A stretch of 64,000 nt of DNA from positions 2,664,725 to 2,728,724 of the forward strand of contig NC_090617.1 of NCBI RefSeq assembly GCF_004359215.1, written 5' to 3'. This DNA is from Bremia lactucae. Its lineage: Eukaryota > Oomycota > Peronosporomycetes > Peronosporales > Peronosporaceae. Positions 20,690 through 31,619 of the stretch are shown one piece after another; the first letter of the stretch is position 1; each line of letters begins with the position of its first letter. Below the pieces are notes generated by a model. That model was not told the origin of the DNA, made no database searches, and was given only the letters and a program-made list of their open reading frames with translations. The position numbers and the translations under genes are program-made.

Positions 20690-21410
20690 TTTCACTCGTT
20701 TCGTGTTGTCAACACAACACAGACAGGGATCACCCCACATGAGGCATGAAAGTCCTGCCTCACGAGACAACCGATGCAATTTATACCTTGCACCGGTTAG
20801 AGTTCGTATCTCAAACTTAACGCGAATCGCGTTAAGTCTGAAGCCAGGCTTCGCTTACAATGTCTTTGACATTGCGAATAAACGCGCTCCAGGCTTGCAT
20901 CAGCGAAGTTTTATCTTGCTTGTTGTTGCCACTATACCATCGATGCTTAAGAAAAGCATCGAGATAAAAATATCCCCCAGCGCGAAGAACTTTCGCGCTG
21001 GGCTCAGGCCATGTAGCTTTGTCGCAATAAATAAGGGATATTTATAATGAGGAGTATTTTTTCGAGACAAGCTAGTGACTAGCCGTTCAGGCAAAAGCCA
21101 CGGCTTCTTCTCACAGGCAAAACGAGACATTTTATTGTCTATGCTCCCCTGAGTGGTAATCAGGCGACTGTTCTGTTCTCCCCGAGTCGGCCATTTCGTC
21201 CGACTCGCATTCACGTGGTGTCATACCACGTGCACCCGCAAGATCTAGTGTTGCGGGAGAAGATGACACTACAGCAGACGAACGTCTGCCGCAAGATAAA
21301 TAATGCGTCGTCCGCGGCTGCTTGAGCCGCAGGCGAAGACGCTGCACTATTCGCATACCGCATGGACTTTTTAACCATGCGATAGAATTATAAATGATGG
21401 TTCTGACCAA
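20690..21410 (-). pseudogene. Antisense-frame remnant, right arm of fold-back
   Basis: Reverse-complement homologue of the left arm. MVKKSMRYANSA begins near 21378 on the minus strand, and KKPWLLPERLVTSLS and ARKFFALGDIF-type residues follow at 20960-21110. It has frame breaks and point differences from copy A. Confidence 0.5.
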
Positions 21411-21495
21411 TCAACATCAATTTCAATAAAGTGGTCTTATAGTGACCACTCTTCCCAATGACAGTCAGGGTGATTGTCGTTTGAGGGAGGGGTGA

Positions 21496-21937
21496 TGTAA
21501 CGGGGTGTATCGGTACATGAAATTAACACTTAAAGGTTTTTAATTAATATATTATCTAAAAGGTAGATAATATTTGGTGAATATTACTTTACATAGTAAT
21601 ATTCTAATAGTTTACCCATTGGTAGACATAGACCATTATATCTACTTTCTCGGCGGAACAGTCAGCGCTGGACGCGCGCAAAGAGAGAGACAGATAAGAC
21701 TTTACTACATGTTTTGTATTAGTTTATAGGCAAGTTAGTATTAAATAGATTAAAACAGAAGAACTTAATTAATTTGAATACAGTTTACGATTAACCCTCT
21801 TTCACGCAAGTTTTTTAAAATTGAGTCTTCCTCTGCACGTGCTAGTGTACGTGCTGTGGCGTGGGGCACCACTCGCACTGAAGCAGTGCGAAGTAGACTT
21901 CTACTGAAGCAGTACAAGCCGGCAGTGCCCTGCTACA
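21496..21937 (+). repeat. LTR1, right end of the fold-back (442 bp)
   Basis: Begins TGTAACGGGG preceded by TTGAGGGAGGGGTGA, a polypurine tract in plus orientation. It ends CCCTGCTACA. Confidence 0.85.
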
Positions 21938-22399
21938 CTTATCGCTTATTTCCAGCTCAACTTCTTCCTCAAGCTTAATTTGCTGCTCCTTCTTTTCGCT
22001 ATTTTTATGACTTGCCAACCAAGTGCAGGCGCTCTTGGCTTTTCTTACCTGTTAAAATCAGTACATTAAAAATTGCCAAACTTAAACACAGTTTCGGATG
22101 TGCCCAGAAGCAATCACACCCATTAAACTACTCTCATTTAAATACTTAGGGTATGTGGCTATAGCGATTCCCTGGGATTAGGGTACGGGGCATGAAGGCA
22201 CGGGCATGCCCCTGAAGGATGCCCCTTGCCATATCTCGTGCCCTTTCAAGCGGGTACAAAATATAGACATGCCCCTTCCATATTTAGTTGCCCTTTTTAA
22301 GGGGGCACAAAACATTAATAAAGCCTGCCTTCATTCTTTTCCCCTTCCGCTCAGTGCTCCCGCCATCAACATGCCCCTCCCACCTCCTCTAAATGGCTT
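21938..22399. other. Spacer with short degenerate repeats
   Basis: No gene recognised. From 22195 to 22390 a CATGCCCCT / TGCCCTTT motif recurs several times on the plus strand. Confidence 0.4.
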
Positions 22400-23065
22400 T
22401 GCTGCCCCTCTCCCTGCCCAAGGTGCACGTTGTCCAAATTTTTACCGGTCTACCAACAAGGGTAACCGCTACAGTGCTGGTGTGGGTACTGCACCAGTGC
22501 AGTAGAGGGAAAACCAGAGAAGCTCCATCAGCATGTTTTACGCTGCGAGAGCTGCCCTATTGCAGACAAAAGCTTTTATCTGCAGGCAGTAACTAAGGAA
22601 ACCATCACCGCCATCCAACCGGAAACGCCGCTGCCACTCGGATGTGGTAGATTCTGATGAGAGAGATACTATTTGGGAAAGCACCTCAGATGTTGGCCCA
22701 TCTTCTGCGATTCGCGTGTCCAGTTCAACATCGAAAGGTGCCAGTGCACAACATCGTCGCATACAACAGAGTGTTACCAGCTGGGTTGTCAAGCCGCTGT
22801 CCCAGCAAAAGCTGAGGAGTTACATTCGGTTTTCCTCCAAGCAATTATCTATGGCAATATTCCGTTCAGTTTTGCCGACAACATCTATGTAAGAAAGTTT
22901 AGTTAAACACTTTCCGCAGGCTACTATCCGCCGAGCAGTGAAATACGACGCATTCGTCTTCTGACGGAAATGTTTACAAAGCACTCTCAGTATAAGCTGG
23001 CATTCCTTCCAACTTATGAAACTTTCACCCTTTGCCTGGATGGATGGACGGGGACGTACCACGCA
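22400..23065 (+). pseudogene. hAT-like transposase N-terminal fragment (BED finger and DUF659-like)
   Basis: In shifting plus frames: NKGNRYSAGVG..CTSAVEGKPEKLHQHVLRC near 22450-22550 resembles a BED-type zinc finger. Then come QAVTKETITAIQPET, ADNIYVRKF near 22870, and AGYYPPSSEIRRIRLL.TEM and YKLAFLPTYETFTLCLDGWTG (22915-23052), typical of the region before the hAT catalytic core. Stops and frame changes are frequent. It ends abruptly where LTR2-element sequence begins. Upstream 22200-22400 contains short GCCCCTT-rich repeats of unclear origin. Confidence 0.6.
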
Positions 23066-23067
23066 CC

Positions 23068-23575
23068 CGCCGCGTTAACACGCCGGTTGCACCTTTTGCC
23101 TTAGTCGAAACGCCGACAGCTACTGCTGCTGTCGCGTTAACTTTAGGATGCATCCCACTTTAACAGTGAGGATGTCGATCCGTCGCTCATTGTCGGCTAG
23201 AATAAATTGACACCGTTGCCGTCACCTCATAGTATTGATGCGGACAACGAGCTAATGAGGAAGGATGATGGCGCATTCTTGCCCATTTAAAATTCTCTCA
23301 TTGTTCATTACATACATGGAGACAGCAACATTTACTAATGCTGTCTCGTCGTCTGCGCTGGATAGTGCAGCGACTATTAATGACAGCGCTGCCCATAAAA
23401 GCGCAGCCTCTTTTCCGTTGGGTAAAAGAACAACGTCTATTGCTCAGACCATTATCCATTATGGTTTTGACATAGAGGATTTTAAGCGTAAAGCGTCGAC
23501 GACACGGGAACGTGCTCAGTCGGTGTCACAAGCCAGTCGTATCAAACGTGTAGACGGGTGACATATCACTGTGCT
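23068..23575 (+). pseudogene. Antisense frame, N-terminal half (element J)
   Basis: Matches 46520-47030 of element E. Open from 23265 to 23561, with NAVSSSALDSAATINDSAAHKSA, AQTIIHYG and RERAQSVSQASRIKRV. The MPPKR start is missing because the hAT fragment joins at 23065. Confidence 0.55.
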
Positions 23576-24400
23576 TCCTCCCTCGGACCCAAAATAGGTC
23601 ACATATCCTCATCCGTCTAAGGAGACGGATGGTGACGCCGACTGTGAGTCGAGCGTCGATCGGGTGAGGGGGACGGTGAAGGTGAAAACCTTTCAGCCGA
23701 ATGACTTTTCCCACCAAGAAAAGGACTCGGAGAGCGAGGTATACCACACGCATAATGCAAGTTCCTCAGCATTTACTTCTCCAGGATGTCAAGCCAAAGT
23801 TTTGGGTTATCATAGCCCTGGCGATCTTTCGCGCGGACATCCTGAAGATCCGAGGTGAGTCGCAAGATGCACAATACGTCGTTCGGCAGCGCTTGACGCC
23901 TGCGACCGAACGGACGACGGTAAGACAGTCGCGATTAGATGGGCGAGATCGCCACTCCTATCGGTCGCCGCCTGCACTGATGGTTGCGGGAGGGAAATAA
24001 CGTTTACTTGTTGGAAGGCTGCTTGTCCACCGCTCCGTGAGGCAAAGGTATCAGATCCTCGTCCAATGGAGAGGTTACCCGAAGAGTTTCGACTTTTGGG
24101 AATTGATCGATACCCTACGTATTGATGTGTCCGGCTTGGTGACTGCCTATGAAAAGGAGACCATCTGAGGCCTTCTCGCTAGTCTAAAATGGACTAGCAG
24201 AAGCAGTGTTGTGAGAAGACACAGGGGGTACAGTACCGCCCATGTTTTCTTTCACACGCAATCGGGCGAAATTTAATCGCTGCGACCGCTGTTTCAATGC
24301 ATCGGAATGCGGATGAATGCGGTGCGTGATTTTTATTCTCGTATTGGTCGGGCGTTTCAACGGCCGGGTCAAAAAAATACGCACAAGCGATTTCCCCTGA
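23575..24400 (+). pseudogene. Inverted segment: chromodomain (plus) and antisense-frame C-terminus (minus)
   Basis: On the plus strand 23640-24170 encodes the pol tail: FQPNDFSHQEK, HSYRSPPALMVAGG, then RLLVGRLLVHRSVRQRYQILVQWRGYPKSF and TLRIDVSGLV, a chromodomain. On the minus strand 24190-24400 encodes HPHSDALKQRSQRLNFARLR, the end of the antisense frame. The left breakpoint is within about 23565-23590 and the right breakpoint near 24400, where GEIACAYFF meets integrase AIIRKV. Confidence 0.75.
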
Positions 24401-25338
24401 GACTTTTCGTATGATGGCAAATCGCTCATCCACAAAGCGTTGAGCCTCGCTCGCGCTTCTAAAATCATACTCGCTCATGACACCGTCGATAGGTCGGTCA
24501 TTGGACGTAGTTTTATTGACCACTGCTAAACTGGCAGGGTCACTAGGGCAAGTTTCTGTCGTTGAGATGATACGCTCGCGGGTCATCGTCATATTGACGA
24601 AACTATGTCTCTCTCTCGAACCGAGCGTAGTGAGGGGCTCTCCACACTAAGACTCGGGCTGCAAACAAACGAGACTGGCGTCCGAGGATGGCGCAGTCCG
24701 TTAATATAAAACGGTGTCTCTCCCGTACTGGCGTGAACACTGTTATTTATAGCGAACTCCACAAAGGGTAATTGCTTGCTCCACTCTTTGGGAGTTGCTA
24801 TAGTGCGTAAGACATCCGCCACGACCCGATTAGCACGTTCTGTTTGGCCATCGGTCTGGGGATGATCTGCGGTCGAAATGGGGAGCTTGCTATCTAGCAG
24901 CTTGAACACATGTCGCCAAACGCCAGACGTAAATCGTGGATCCCAGTCCGTTACTATGGACTCGGGTATCCCGTGTAGTCGGTAAACATGATCCAGGAAC
25001 AAGAGAGCTGCCTCCTTGCCTGTGATCGATGTTTTACATGGTGCTTAATGATCGATTTTGGTTAGTCTGTCTACAAAGGCGACTAGCCCCGTCCGACCCT
25101 TATGATCGGGCGGCATGCCAAACATGAAGTCCAGACTTACTGACTTCCAACAGTTGGTTGGAAGCGCTAGCGGCTTCAGTGGCGCACTGGTGGACGGTGC
25201 AGGCTTAATGCGCTGACACTGTTCGCAAGAGAGAATATAGTTTGCCACCCATCTATATAGATGTGGCCAGTAAAAATTCCCCTGACACTCGTAAGAATGT
25301 CTTTTCACGGCCCAGATGCCCACTAGATGGCGCATCAT
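24400..25338 (-). pseudogene. Integrase of element J
   Basis: Good conservation: HHCC-like region ending SCEQCQRIKPAPST, core SVSLDFMFGMPPDHKGRTG, IVTDWDPRFTSGVW and TADHPQTDGQTERANRVV (two catalytic Asp and the Glu visible), then FAINNSVHASTGETPFYINGLRHPRTPV. A stop near 25043-25047 and a frame change near 24590 break it. The N gap removes the upstream part. Confidence 0.85.
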
Positions 25339-25349
25339 GGAGCTCGTGA

Positions 25350-25449
25350 NNNNNNNNNNNNNNNNNNNNNNNNNNNNNNNNNNNNNNNNNNNNNNNNNNN
25401 NNNNNNNNNNNNNNNNNNNNNNNNNNNNNNNNNNNNNNNNNNNNNNNNN
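25350..25449. other. Assembly gap (100 N)
   Basis: Exactly 100 Ns, a conventional scaffold gap of unknown true size. Element J integrase lies left and an LTR1 fragment right, so a repeat probably caused it. Confidence 0.99.
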
Positions 25450-25626
25450 CTACAGCTGATTAGTCTGCGGAATAAATAGGTATAAATGGTCTATACCTAT
25501 TTATGGATAAGAATTCTGAATATTACTGTATAAAGTAATATCCTCCAAATATTATCTACGTTTTAGATAATATATTAATTAACAACCTTTAAGTGTTAAT
25601 TTCATGTAACGATACACCCCGTTACA
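25450..25626 (-). repeat. Partial LTR1 next to the gap
   Basis: Carries the LTR1 end section (TATCTACGTTTTAGATAATATATT, GTAACGATACACC) and ends CCCCGTTACA at 25626. The start is lost in the gap. Confidence 0.85.
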
Positions 25627-25735
25627 CAAGAGGTAGGTACAATTTCATCACTGAAGTAATTGATCATCCCCTTACGTTAACAATGTGTACCTAACGGGGA
25701 TTGTGTAACATTAGGGCAACTTTACCCCGTTTAAG
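25627..25735 (-). repeat. LTR2 terminal fragment
   Basis: GTACCTAACGGGGATTGTGTAACATTAGGGCAACTTTACCCCGTTTAA matches the LTR2 end seen at 1590-1640. It is truncated on the left by the LTR1. Confidence 0.7.
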
Positions 25736-25894
25736 AAACCAAAGCAATGTTTTGTCACCGATTTGAAGGTTTTAAGAATGCACAACATTTTGACTGTAGA
25801 AACCGCAATTGTACCTGCCGCAATGCATCCTCTCTTAAGAATGTGACGGGGCACATAGAATCTTAGCTATGAGATGAACAATGCAAACAAGTCT

Positions 25895-26770
25895 TTATTG
25901 ATTTTCAAATGGATCCTTATAGTCTCGTGGGTGGTGATGATGCTCAATGAGGCAAACGTAAATTCCAGCGCCAATGGGTCCACCGACCAGTGGTGCAATT
26001 ATTGGTATCCAAAAGTAAGAGTCTCGTAGCGTAAACACCTTTGATCCCCAGCCAGCAATCCATGAGAACACACGAGGGCCAAAGTCACGGGCAGGATTGA
26101 TAGCATAGCCAGAGTTCATGCCAAAAGCCATACCAATTGCCACCACGAGGAGAGCTACTGCACTAGGGTGTGTGTATGGACCAGTAGGCTTATTCAACTC
26201 GTCGCCGAAAGCAAAAATACAGCCCAGGAGCAGCGCGGTGCCAACGACTTCAGTAAGAAAGCACGTGCTGACTGGAATGTCATCACTGTATGGGTACGTT
26301 GCAAAGATACCTTGAGTTGATATTTTTTCGGGATCAATGACCTTTAACATGGGGAAATAAATTATCCACACGAGAAGCGCTGCAATGAAGGCACCAGCTA
26401 TTTGCGAGAAAATATAGTACGGAACCTTTCTCCATTCCATACGACCATAAATAGCCAGTGTCGTCGTCACGGCTGGATTCAAATGGGCACCAGAGACGCC
26501 ACCCGAGACATGTATTCCAAAAAGAACACCGAGACCCCAACTCAAGTTGATGCTTAGGTACCCTCCTTTCGTGCTTTGGCTAAGCACGACCTGGGCCACG
26601 ACGCCGTCACCAAACATGATCATGACCAAAGTGCCAAGAAATTCGGCCAAACATTGGCGAAAGAGCAAAGACTTAATTTGATACGATTTCATGGGCTCCG
26701 AACTCATGCGAACATCTTGCTCTTGCACGCCCAAATAATCGCTCTCAACTTTATTGTCAATTCTCACCAT
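25895..26770 (-). CDS. Aquaglyceroporin (MIP family), copy 1, 291 aa
   Basis: A membrane channel for water and small solutes such as glycerol. Six transmembrane segments can be followed from about residue 33. The two pore half-helices carry SGAHLNPAV (NPA at 98-100) and GYAINPARD (NPA at 225-227, Asp at 229). The Asp after the second NPA is the GlpF-like hallmark that favours glycerol-type transport. The C-terminus has a His run (EHHHHPRDY). Length is typical for the family. The start MVRIDNKVES aligns with MVATDNKSEC of the neighbouring paralogue, supporting the choice. It is 1.2 kb from copy 2 in the same orientation, consistent with tandem duplication. Substrate is inferred. Confidence 0.93.
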   Translation of the reverse strand: MVRIDNKVESDYLGVQEQDVRMSSEPMKSYQIKSLLFRQCLAEFLGTLVMIMFGDGVVAQVVLSQSTKGGYLSINLSWGLGVLFGIHVSGGVSGAHLNPAVTTTLAIYGRMEWRKVPYYIFSQIAGAFIAALLVWIIYFPMLKVIDPEKISTQGIFATYPYSDDIPVSTCFLTEVVGTALLLGCIFAFGDELNKPTGPYTHPSAVALLVVAIGMAFGMNSGYAINPARDFGPRVFSWIAGWGSKVFTLRDSYFWIPIIAPLVGGPIGAGIYVCLIEHHHHPRDYKDPFENQ

Positions 26771-27971
26771 GGCACAGCGCTAGGAATGATATCAATGATA
26801 TTCTCCGATTTGAAGTTAAGAGATGTGTCGACTGAGACATCAGCAATGGTTGATTTGTGTGCAGATGGGACACGAGAAAGGAAGAAAATTACAAACAATA
26901 TCGGCAAGCTGATATATGACTTTTTGTTCTTGAAAGAACTTTATAAAGCTTGTAGATCAATTTTGTCAGAAAGTAAGTAAGAGCCAAAATAGCATTAACC
27001 CGCATTTTTAAAGCCGAGCTACGAGGAACGAGGCCAGCTGATGATATAAACAAAATTCGATGGGTACCACCACTAAGCGAATTGGCATTCGTGATCCGAA
27101 GTTATAGAATCACTTCGTGCCACAAAATCTAACAATGATTTTGCGCTAACCTTTTTTTTACTCTTGTCTCCCCTAGGATCGAGTTATTATCACAAACAGA
27201 AATCGATTGTAGGGAGAGACAACGATAGAGCTTTTTTATATTTTCTTACAAAATTATATTCCGCTCTCCTTTTGTTAAGCGTATTATAGACAGTCTTCCA
27301 TTCAAAGTGATAGATGGATGAATATGTCGAAGTACAAAAAAATACTTAAGAAGCAAGTCTTAAAACTATAGGAACTTTCGATTTATTTGCGAGTTTGACA
27401 AACTGCAAAGGCTTAAAGCATATTCGTTCGTATCGACCCCGAACACCACCAAGTCTAGCTTCATTGAATACTTAAGTTTTAGCTCTATAGCCTGTGAAAT
27501 TGTGTTGTATAGAAGTAAAAAGGAATAGCTCGTTTCTATATTTCAACAGTGTCCGCATGGTCAAGTAGATGTTGCTACGTAAAGCTTTGACTAACTTAGC
27601 ACGAAAAGTTTTATTTTTTTCGAGGATTAAAACTCATTTGCGTACCGACCTAGCAGCCACTTATGCTTGATATAGGTATCAACATCAAACAAACCATCAG
27701 CACGCTTTTGGCTAAGCATAGCGCTGAAATAGCGCTGAAATGACCAATTTTACGCTGGTGGATTTGATGCCATCGATCGTGAGACACATCGATTTCATCT
27801 CTTCTGTTAGACTAATTTTGATAATAAGTCGCAAAGATGGCGAAAAAGCACGATTTCTTCAAGTATTGGAATTTAAATTTTACCGCGACATTCTTAATCG
27901 AGTGAAATTGTTGTAATTTGCTGAAAATATCGTCTACAAGTCAATTAATTAACAAAGCATTATCCATCGGA
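26771..27971. other. Intergenic between the aquaglyceroporins
   Basis: 1.2 kb, AT-rich, no open frame or repeat recognised. It holds the promoter of copy 1 and the 3' end of copy 2. Confidence 0.5.
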
Positions 27972-28850
27972 CTAAGCAATGAATGCATGACTTTCAAATG
28001 GATGCCTAACATTTCGTGGGTGGTGATGCTCAATAACGCAAACGTAAATTCCAGCACCAATGGGTCCGCCAAGCAGCGGCCCGATGATTGGTACCCAAAA
28101 ATAACTGTCTCCTAGGGTAAACACCTGCGATCCCCAACCTGCAAGCCACGTGAACAGACGAGGGCCAAAATCACGGGCAGGATTAATAGCAAAGCCTGAG
28201 TTCATGCCAAAACACATGCCAATTGCCACCACGAGTAGAGCTACTGCACCAGGTTGGGAATACGGACTAGCAGGCTTATTGAGCTCGTCACCGATGGCAA
28301 AAAGACCGCCCAGGAGCAGCGCGGTGCCCACAACTTCCGTGAGAAAACACGTGCCGACCGGAACATCATCACTGTATGGGTAGGTCGCAAATATGCCTTG
28401 CGTTGAGGTCATATCGGGGTCAATTACCGTAAACATGGGAAAATAAATGATTCCGACCACAGTTGCTGCGACGAAAGCACCACAAAACTGCGCAAGGATA
28501 TAGCACGGAGCCTTTCTCCATTCCATTCGACCATATAGAGCCAGTGTAGTGGTTACGGCTGGATTCAAATGGGCACCAGAAACGCCACCGGCGACATATA
28601 TCCCAAAAAGCACACCGAGACCCCAACCTAAACAAATACTAAGATATTCCCCTTTCGTGCCCTCACTAAGCACAACTTGGGCCACGACGCCATCACCGAA
28701 CATGACTAATACCACAGTTCCGAGAAACTCGGCCAAACATTGGCGAAAGAGTAGAGACTTGATTTGATACGGTTTGAAGGGCATAAGAGTCGTCCGATTA
28801 TCTTCCTCTTCCATGAAGCCGCACTCGGACTTGTTATCAGTTGCCACCAT
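27972..28850 (-). CDS. Aquaglyceroporin (MIP family), copy 2, 292 aa
   Basis: Close paralogue of the protein at 25895-26770. The shared core includes KSLLFRQCLAEFLGT, SGAHLNPAV (NPA at 96-98), TQGIFATYPYSDD, and AINPARDFGPR (NPA at 223-225, Asp 227). Differences cluster in the N-terminus and C-terminus, where it ends RHPFESHAFIA. Both keep full length and all pore residues, so both look functional. The plasma or vesicle membrane is the expected site. Tandem arrangement suggests unequal crossing-over; differential regulation cannot be judged from sequence. Confidence 0.93.
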   Translation of the reverse strand: MVATDNKSECGFMEEEDNRTTLMPFKPYQIKSLLFRQCLAEFLGTVVLVMFGDGVVAQVVLSEGTKGEYLSICLGWGLGVLFGIYVAGGVSGAHLNPAVTTTLALYGRMEWRKAPCYILAQFCGAFVAATVVGIIYFPMFTVIDPDMTSTQGIFATYPYSDDVPVGTCFLTEVVGTALLLGGLFAIGDELNKPASPYSQPGAVALLVVAIGMCFGMNSGFAINPARDFGPRLFTWLAGWGSQVFTLGDSYFWVPIIGPLLGGPIGAGIYVCVIEHHHPRNVRHPFESHAFIA

Positions 28851-31619
28851 GCTTTGCTGCTCGAAATTGAAAGTGTTAAACTAGAGGAAGAATCAACATT
28901 TGTGCCATATAGGGCAAGCACCTCGGGACCATATTTCACGGCATGTGTATCGAATTAATGGATTTTTAATAACACTACGGCAGATGGAACCAAGAGCAGT
29001 CTTCCATTTCGGTAGTACCGTTTCTACTTGTGCATACATACATCAGGTCGATTTGAACAAATAAAGTTTTTTTTATTGGATCATTTTATTTATTCGAATC
29101 AACCTCTGTCTTCACAGTAGAAACGGCGTCACATATTTATTGCTAGCTTTTATTTTATTTGAAAGTCGGTAAATATCGACCGTTTTTTTGGACAAACAGC
29201 GCTTGATAATAAGCGCATGCGCGAAATTGGCATGTTGCCAGTGTTAGCGCTTGAATATGAACGTTCAGAGCCTTCGCTTTATCAATAACTCGCAGCACTT
29301 GAATGTTCCTATCAAAAATTCAATGTAAGTGACTGAGAGCTTATTCGACAGGTGGATGGGCAGTACAAAGCGGATGTTGAATTTCATGGCCGGAATGTAA
29401 CCAGCAGGCGTCCATCTTATCCAAAACGATACATGCATACCGCCGCCAAAGATATTTTGGACGATGCTTTATGCGTTAGCGATAATTTATATGCTTAAGT
29501 CTTAAGGATACGTGTCTCACACCCCTCTTATCACGGACCACAATAGAGTGTGCAAATTCTATAACGCCGCGCGATTTTCTGACATAAGCACCTTTGCTCT
29601 ATTTGCCGTATATGCATTAATGTAGAGAAACGCCGTCAACTTGAGCATGGGCTATCGCAAACAGTCGAATTGCACTACTAATTATTAAGCGGTTTCGAGG
29701 AAGAACAATGGTTCAGGTGATAAGTTAATTTGCCTTGCGTTGATGATCACACAGGTCTCGAGCCGATTGTATAGGACATTACCACGAAAAAAGTCTCTGT
29801 CGACAAACCTAAAGGTCTTACAAATGATTGGCATGATTCCGACTTAGAGGACTCCGTCTGCCGCATTAACATTGATTTTTTTAGAGATTCTTTTTTTGTC
29901 AGCGTTAGCCGAGCTTAACACGCAATGTGATGTCAGACAACTAAGCGAATAATTAGATATACCAAAATATATCCAACGCTGATGTTAGACACAACAGGCT
30001 TGCGCTTGTGTCGGCCCTCTGTAGTTCGAATCCACATACCAAATTCAAAAGCATATCGCCACATACTTGTCATTAAACGGTCGCCATTCTGTACTACTCT
30101 GTAAACAGTTACGCTAAATTACTCGTTGTCGACTTACATCACAGTCAACCAGGCAGTAACTGGGTGTTATTGTACTTAAAGCGAACAAGGCACATCAGCG
30201 TAACCGCAAACAACCGACAAAATACTCATCATGATGCCGAATATCTCTCGATATGTTGGCACGTAGAGTTGCATAAAATACGGTATGATCGTCGCCATCT
30301 GATTTAGTTGGACACCTTCTTTTCGCAGTGTGACTTTGCGAGTCATTTTTTCAGGATTTCTTTTCTTCACATAAATTATCACAATGAAGGGTAAAAATGA
30401 CGGTATAGACACATTTCGAACAGCTAACAATGAAGATGATAAATACAGAGCTACATATAGTAGTATCTTACAATTTAATGTGTCGTTGCTTTTTACTCGT
30501 CACGAAATTGTCACTCGAGTCAGATACATCTCACATTTTTAAATACAAGTGTAAAAGGTAAGATGAAATAGCTAACTCTCTCATTTTAAGTAATAGTATT
30601 CATTTTGAAAGTACGTGGTCCGACCTCAGGATAACATTTCGATTGCTACGTTTAGTTGTACAAATTAATTAAGTGCTGAAACTGTTAAATGATGAGGTCA
30701 AGCGCAATTCTCTCCCCTAACGACGCAATAGTGCGAGACCGAGAATCCATTAGCGAAAAGCTATCTCGAGCTTACAATCGGAATGCATCTTAACGTTCCG
30801 CCTTGATTCTCTTCGATCATGTGAGTCTGCAGAAAATATATTTAGAAGAAAACCTCCTTCTTACAAGTATTCTACATATATTTAAAGTTAAACACCCGAG
30901 AAATTCAGGTTTTAGTTTAAGCATACAAAATTTGTGCTATCGCATCAGCAGGCTGTACAATTCTACATTAGCGCGTACGCTTGGCTACGTATCAGTAAAA
31001 AGAAATGGTAGACAACGTGCTCATCTAGTGCGCTTGACGGAGCTTCAAGCACAACGTCACGAAGTGCCGCATCCTGACGTTAGGTAATAAAAGAAGCTTT
31101 CAGCCTACTCGTACCTTAGGCCGCGCGAAATAGGCTCACTAGCAGTGCAAGCGCAAACTGCCTGATTGCTGCCCGGAGCCACATCTTCAATGCATGTGTC
31201 AGTTGTGTGAAGCTCTTTTGCAGCACTGGTCAGGTCGTTAAAAGCTTTAAATAAACAGTCCGGCGCCAGCGCTACTACCACTGTGGCTTCGACACGGATG
31301 TGCAAGGTTTCATTGGCCGTCGAGTTATCGTCAGCGACAGTAGAACGTTTGTATCGCCTCGACAGCTCGACCACGCCTAAGACCATTTGACCCCATAAAT
31401 TTATGGAAAGTTAAACAAACAGAAGCTCTAAAATTCCCATTTTGGATGCCCATACTCTCATAATTTAAAAAGAATAAATATCCAAACATATTTAAAAAAA
31501 AGATATCTCAAATTCGTGGTTTATCATTAGGCGAGCGAGGTCTCATTAAGCAGCCAAAACCTCGAAAAACAAGCTTTGAACGACCCCAAGATGGTCCTTA
31601 CAACAAAACTAGTCGACTC
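28851..31619. other. Intergenic, 2.8 kb, no supported gene
   Basis: AT-rich. Short frames (30176-30430 minus, 30803-31087 plus, 31105-31386 minus) have no recognised motif. The last has protein-like composition but no support. No transposon of the families seen elsewhere was recognised here. Confidence 0.45.

Larger units (their letters stand above)
19325..21937. mobile_element. Head-to-head fold-back of two LTR1 element 3' ends (2.6 kb palindrome)
   Basis: Left arm: LTR1 19325-19764, polypurine tract, antisense-frame region, up to about 20660. Right arm: the same parts in reverse order and orientation, ending in LTR1 21496-21937. Gag and pol are absent. The arms are diverged rather than identical. 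The flanks differ (TTTAA on the left, CTTAT on the right), so it is not a simple insertion. A transcript across it would fold into a long hairpin. Confidence 0.85.
23068..25349 (-). mobile_element. Element J: LTR2-family gypsy 3' half with an internal inversion
   Basis: From left to right: antisense-frame N-terminal half (plus, 23068-23575); chromodomain region (plus, 23575-24170); antisense-frame C-terminal half (minus, 24190-24400); integrase (minus, 24400-25338); N gap. Elements E and G show the normal arrangement. Turning 23575-24400 around restores it, so that segment has been inverted in place. Confidence 0.75.

Noticed and set aside
22195..22390. GCCCCTT-rich repeats considered as a coding Pro-rich protein
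   Set aside because: The frame is made by a degenerate DNA repeat and leads into a hAT pseudogene in another frame.
29200..29500. Possible transposase fragment in the 28.9-31.6 kb spacer
   Set aside because: Could not match any frame to a known family with confidence.
31105..31386. 93-codon minus-strand frame with protein-like composition
   Set aside because: No recognised motif, no splice partners that could be defended, and no repeat copy for comparison.
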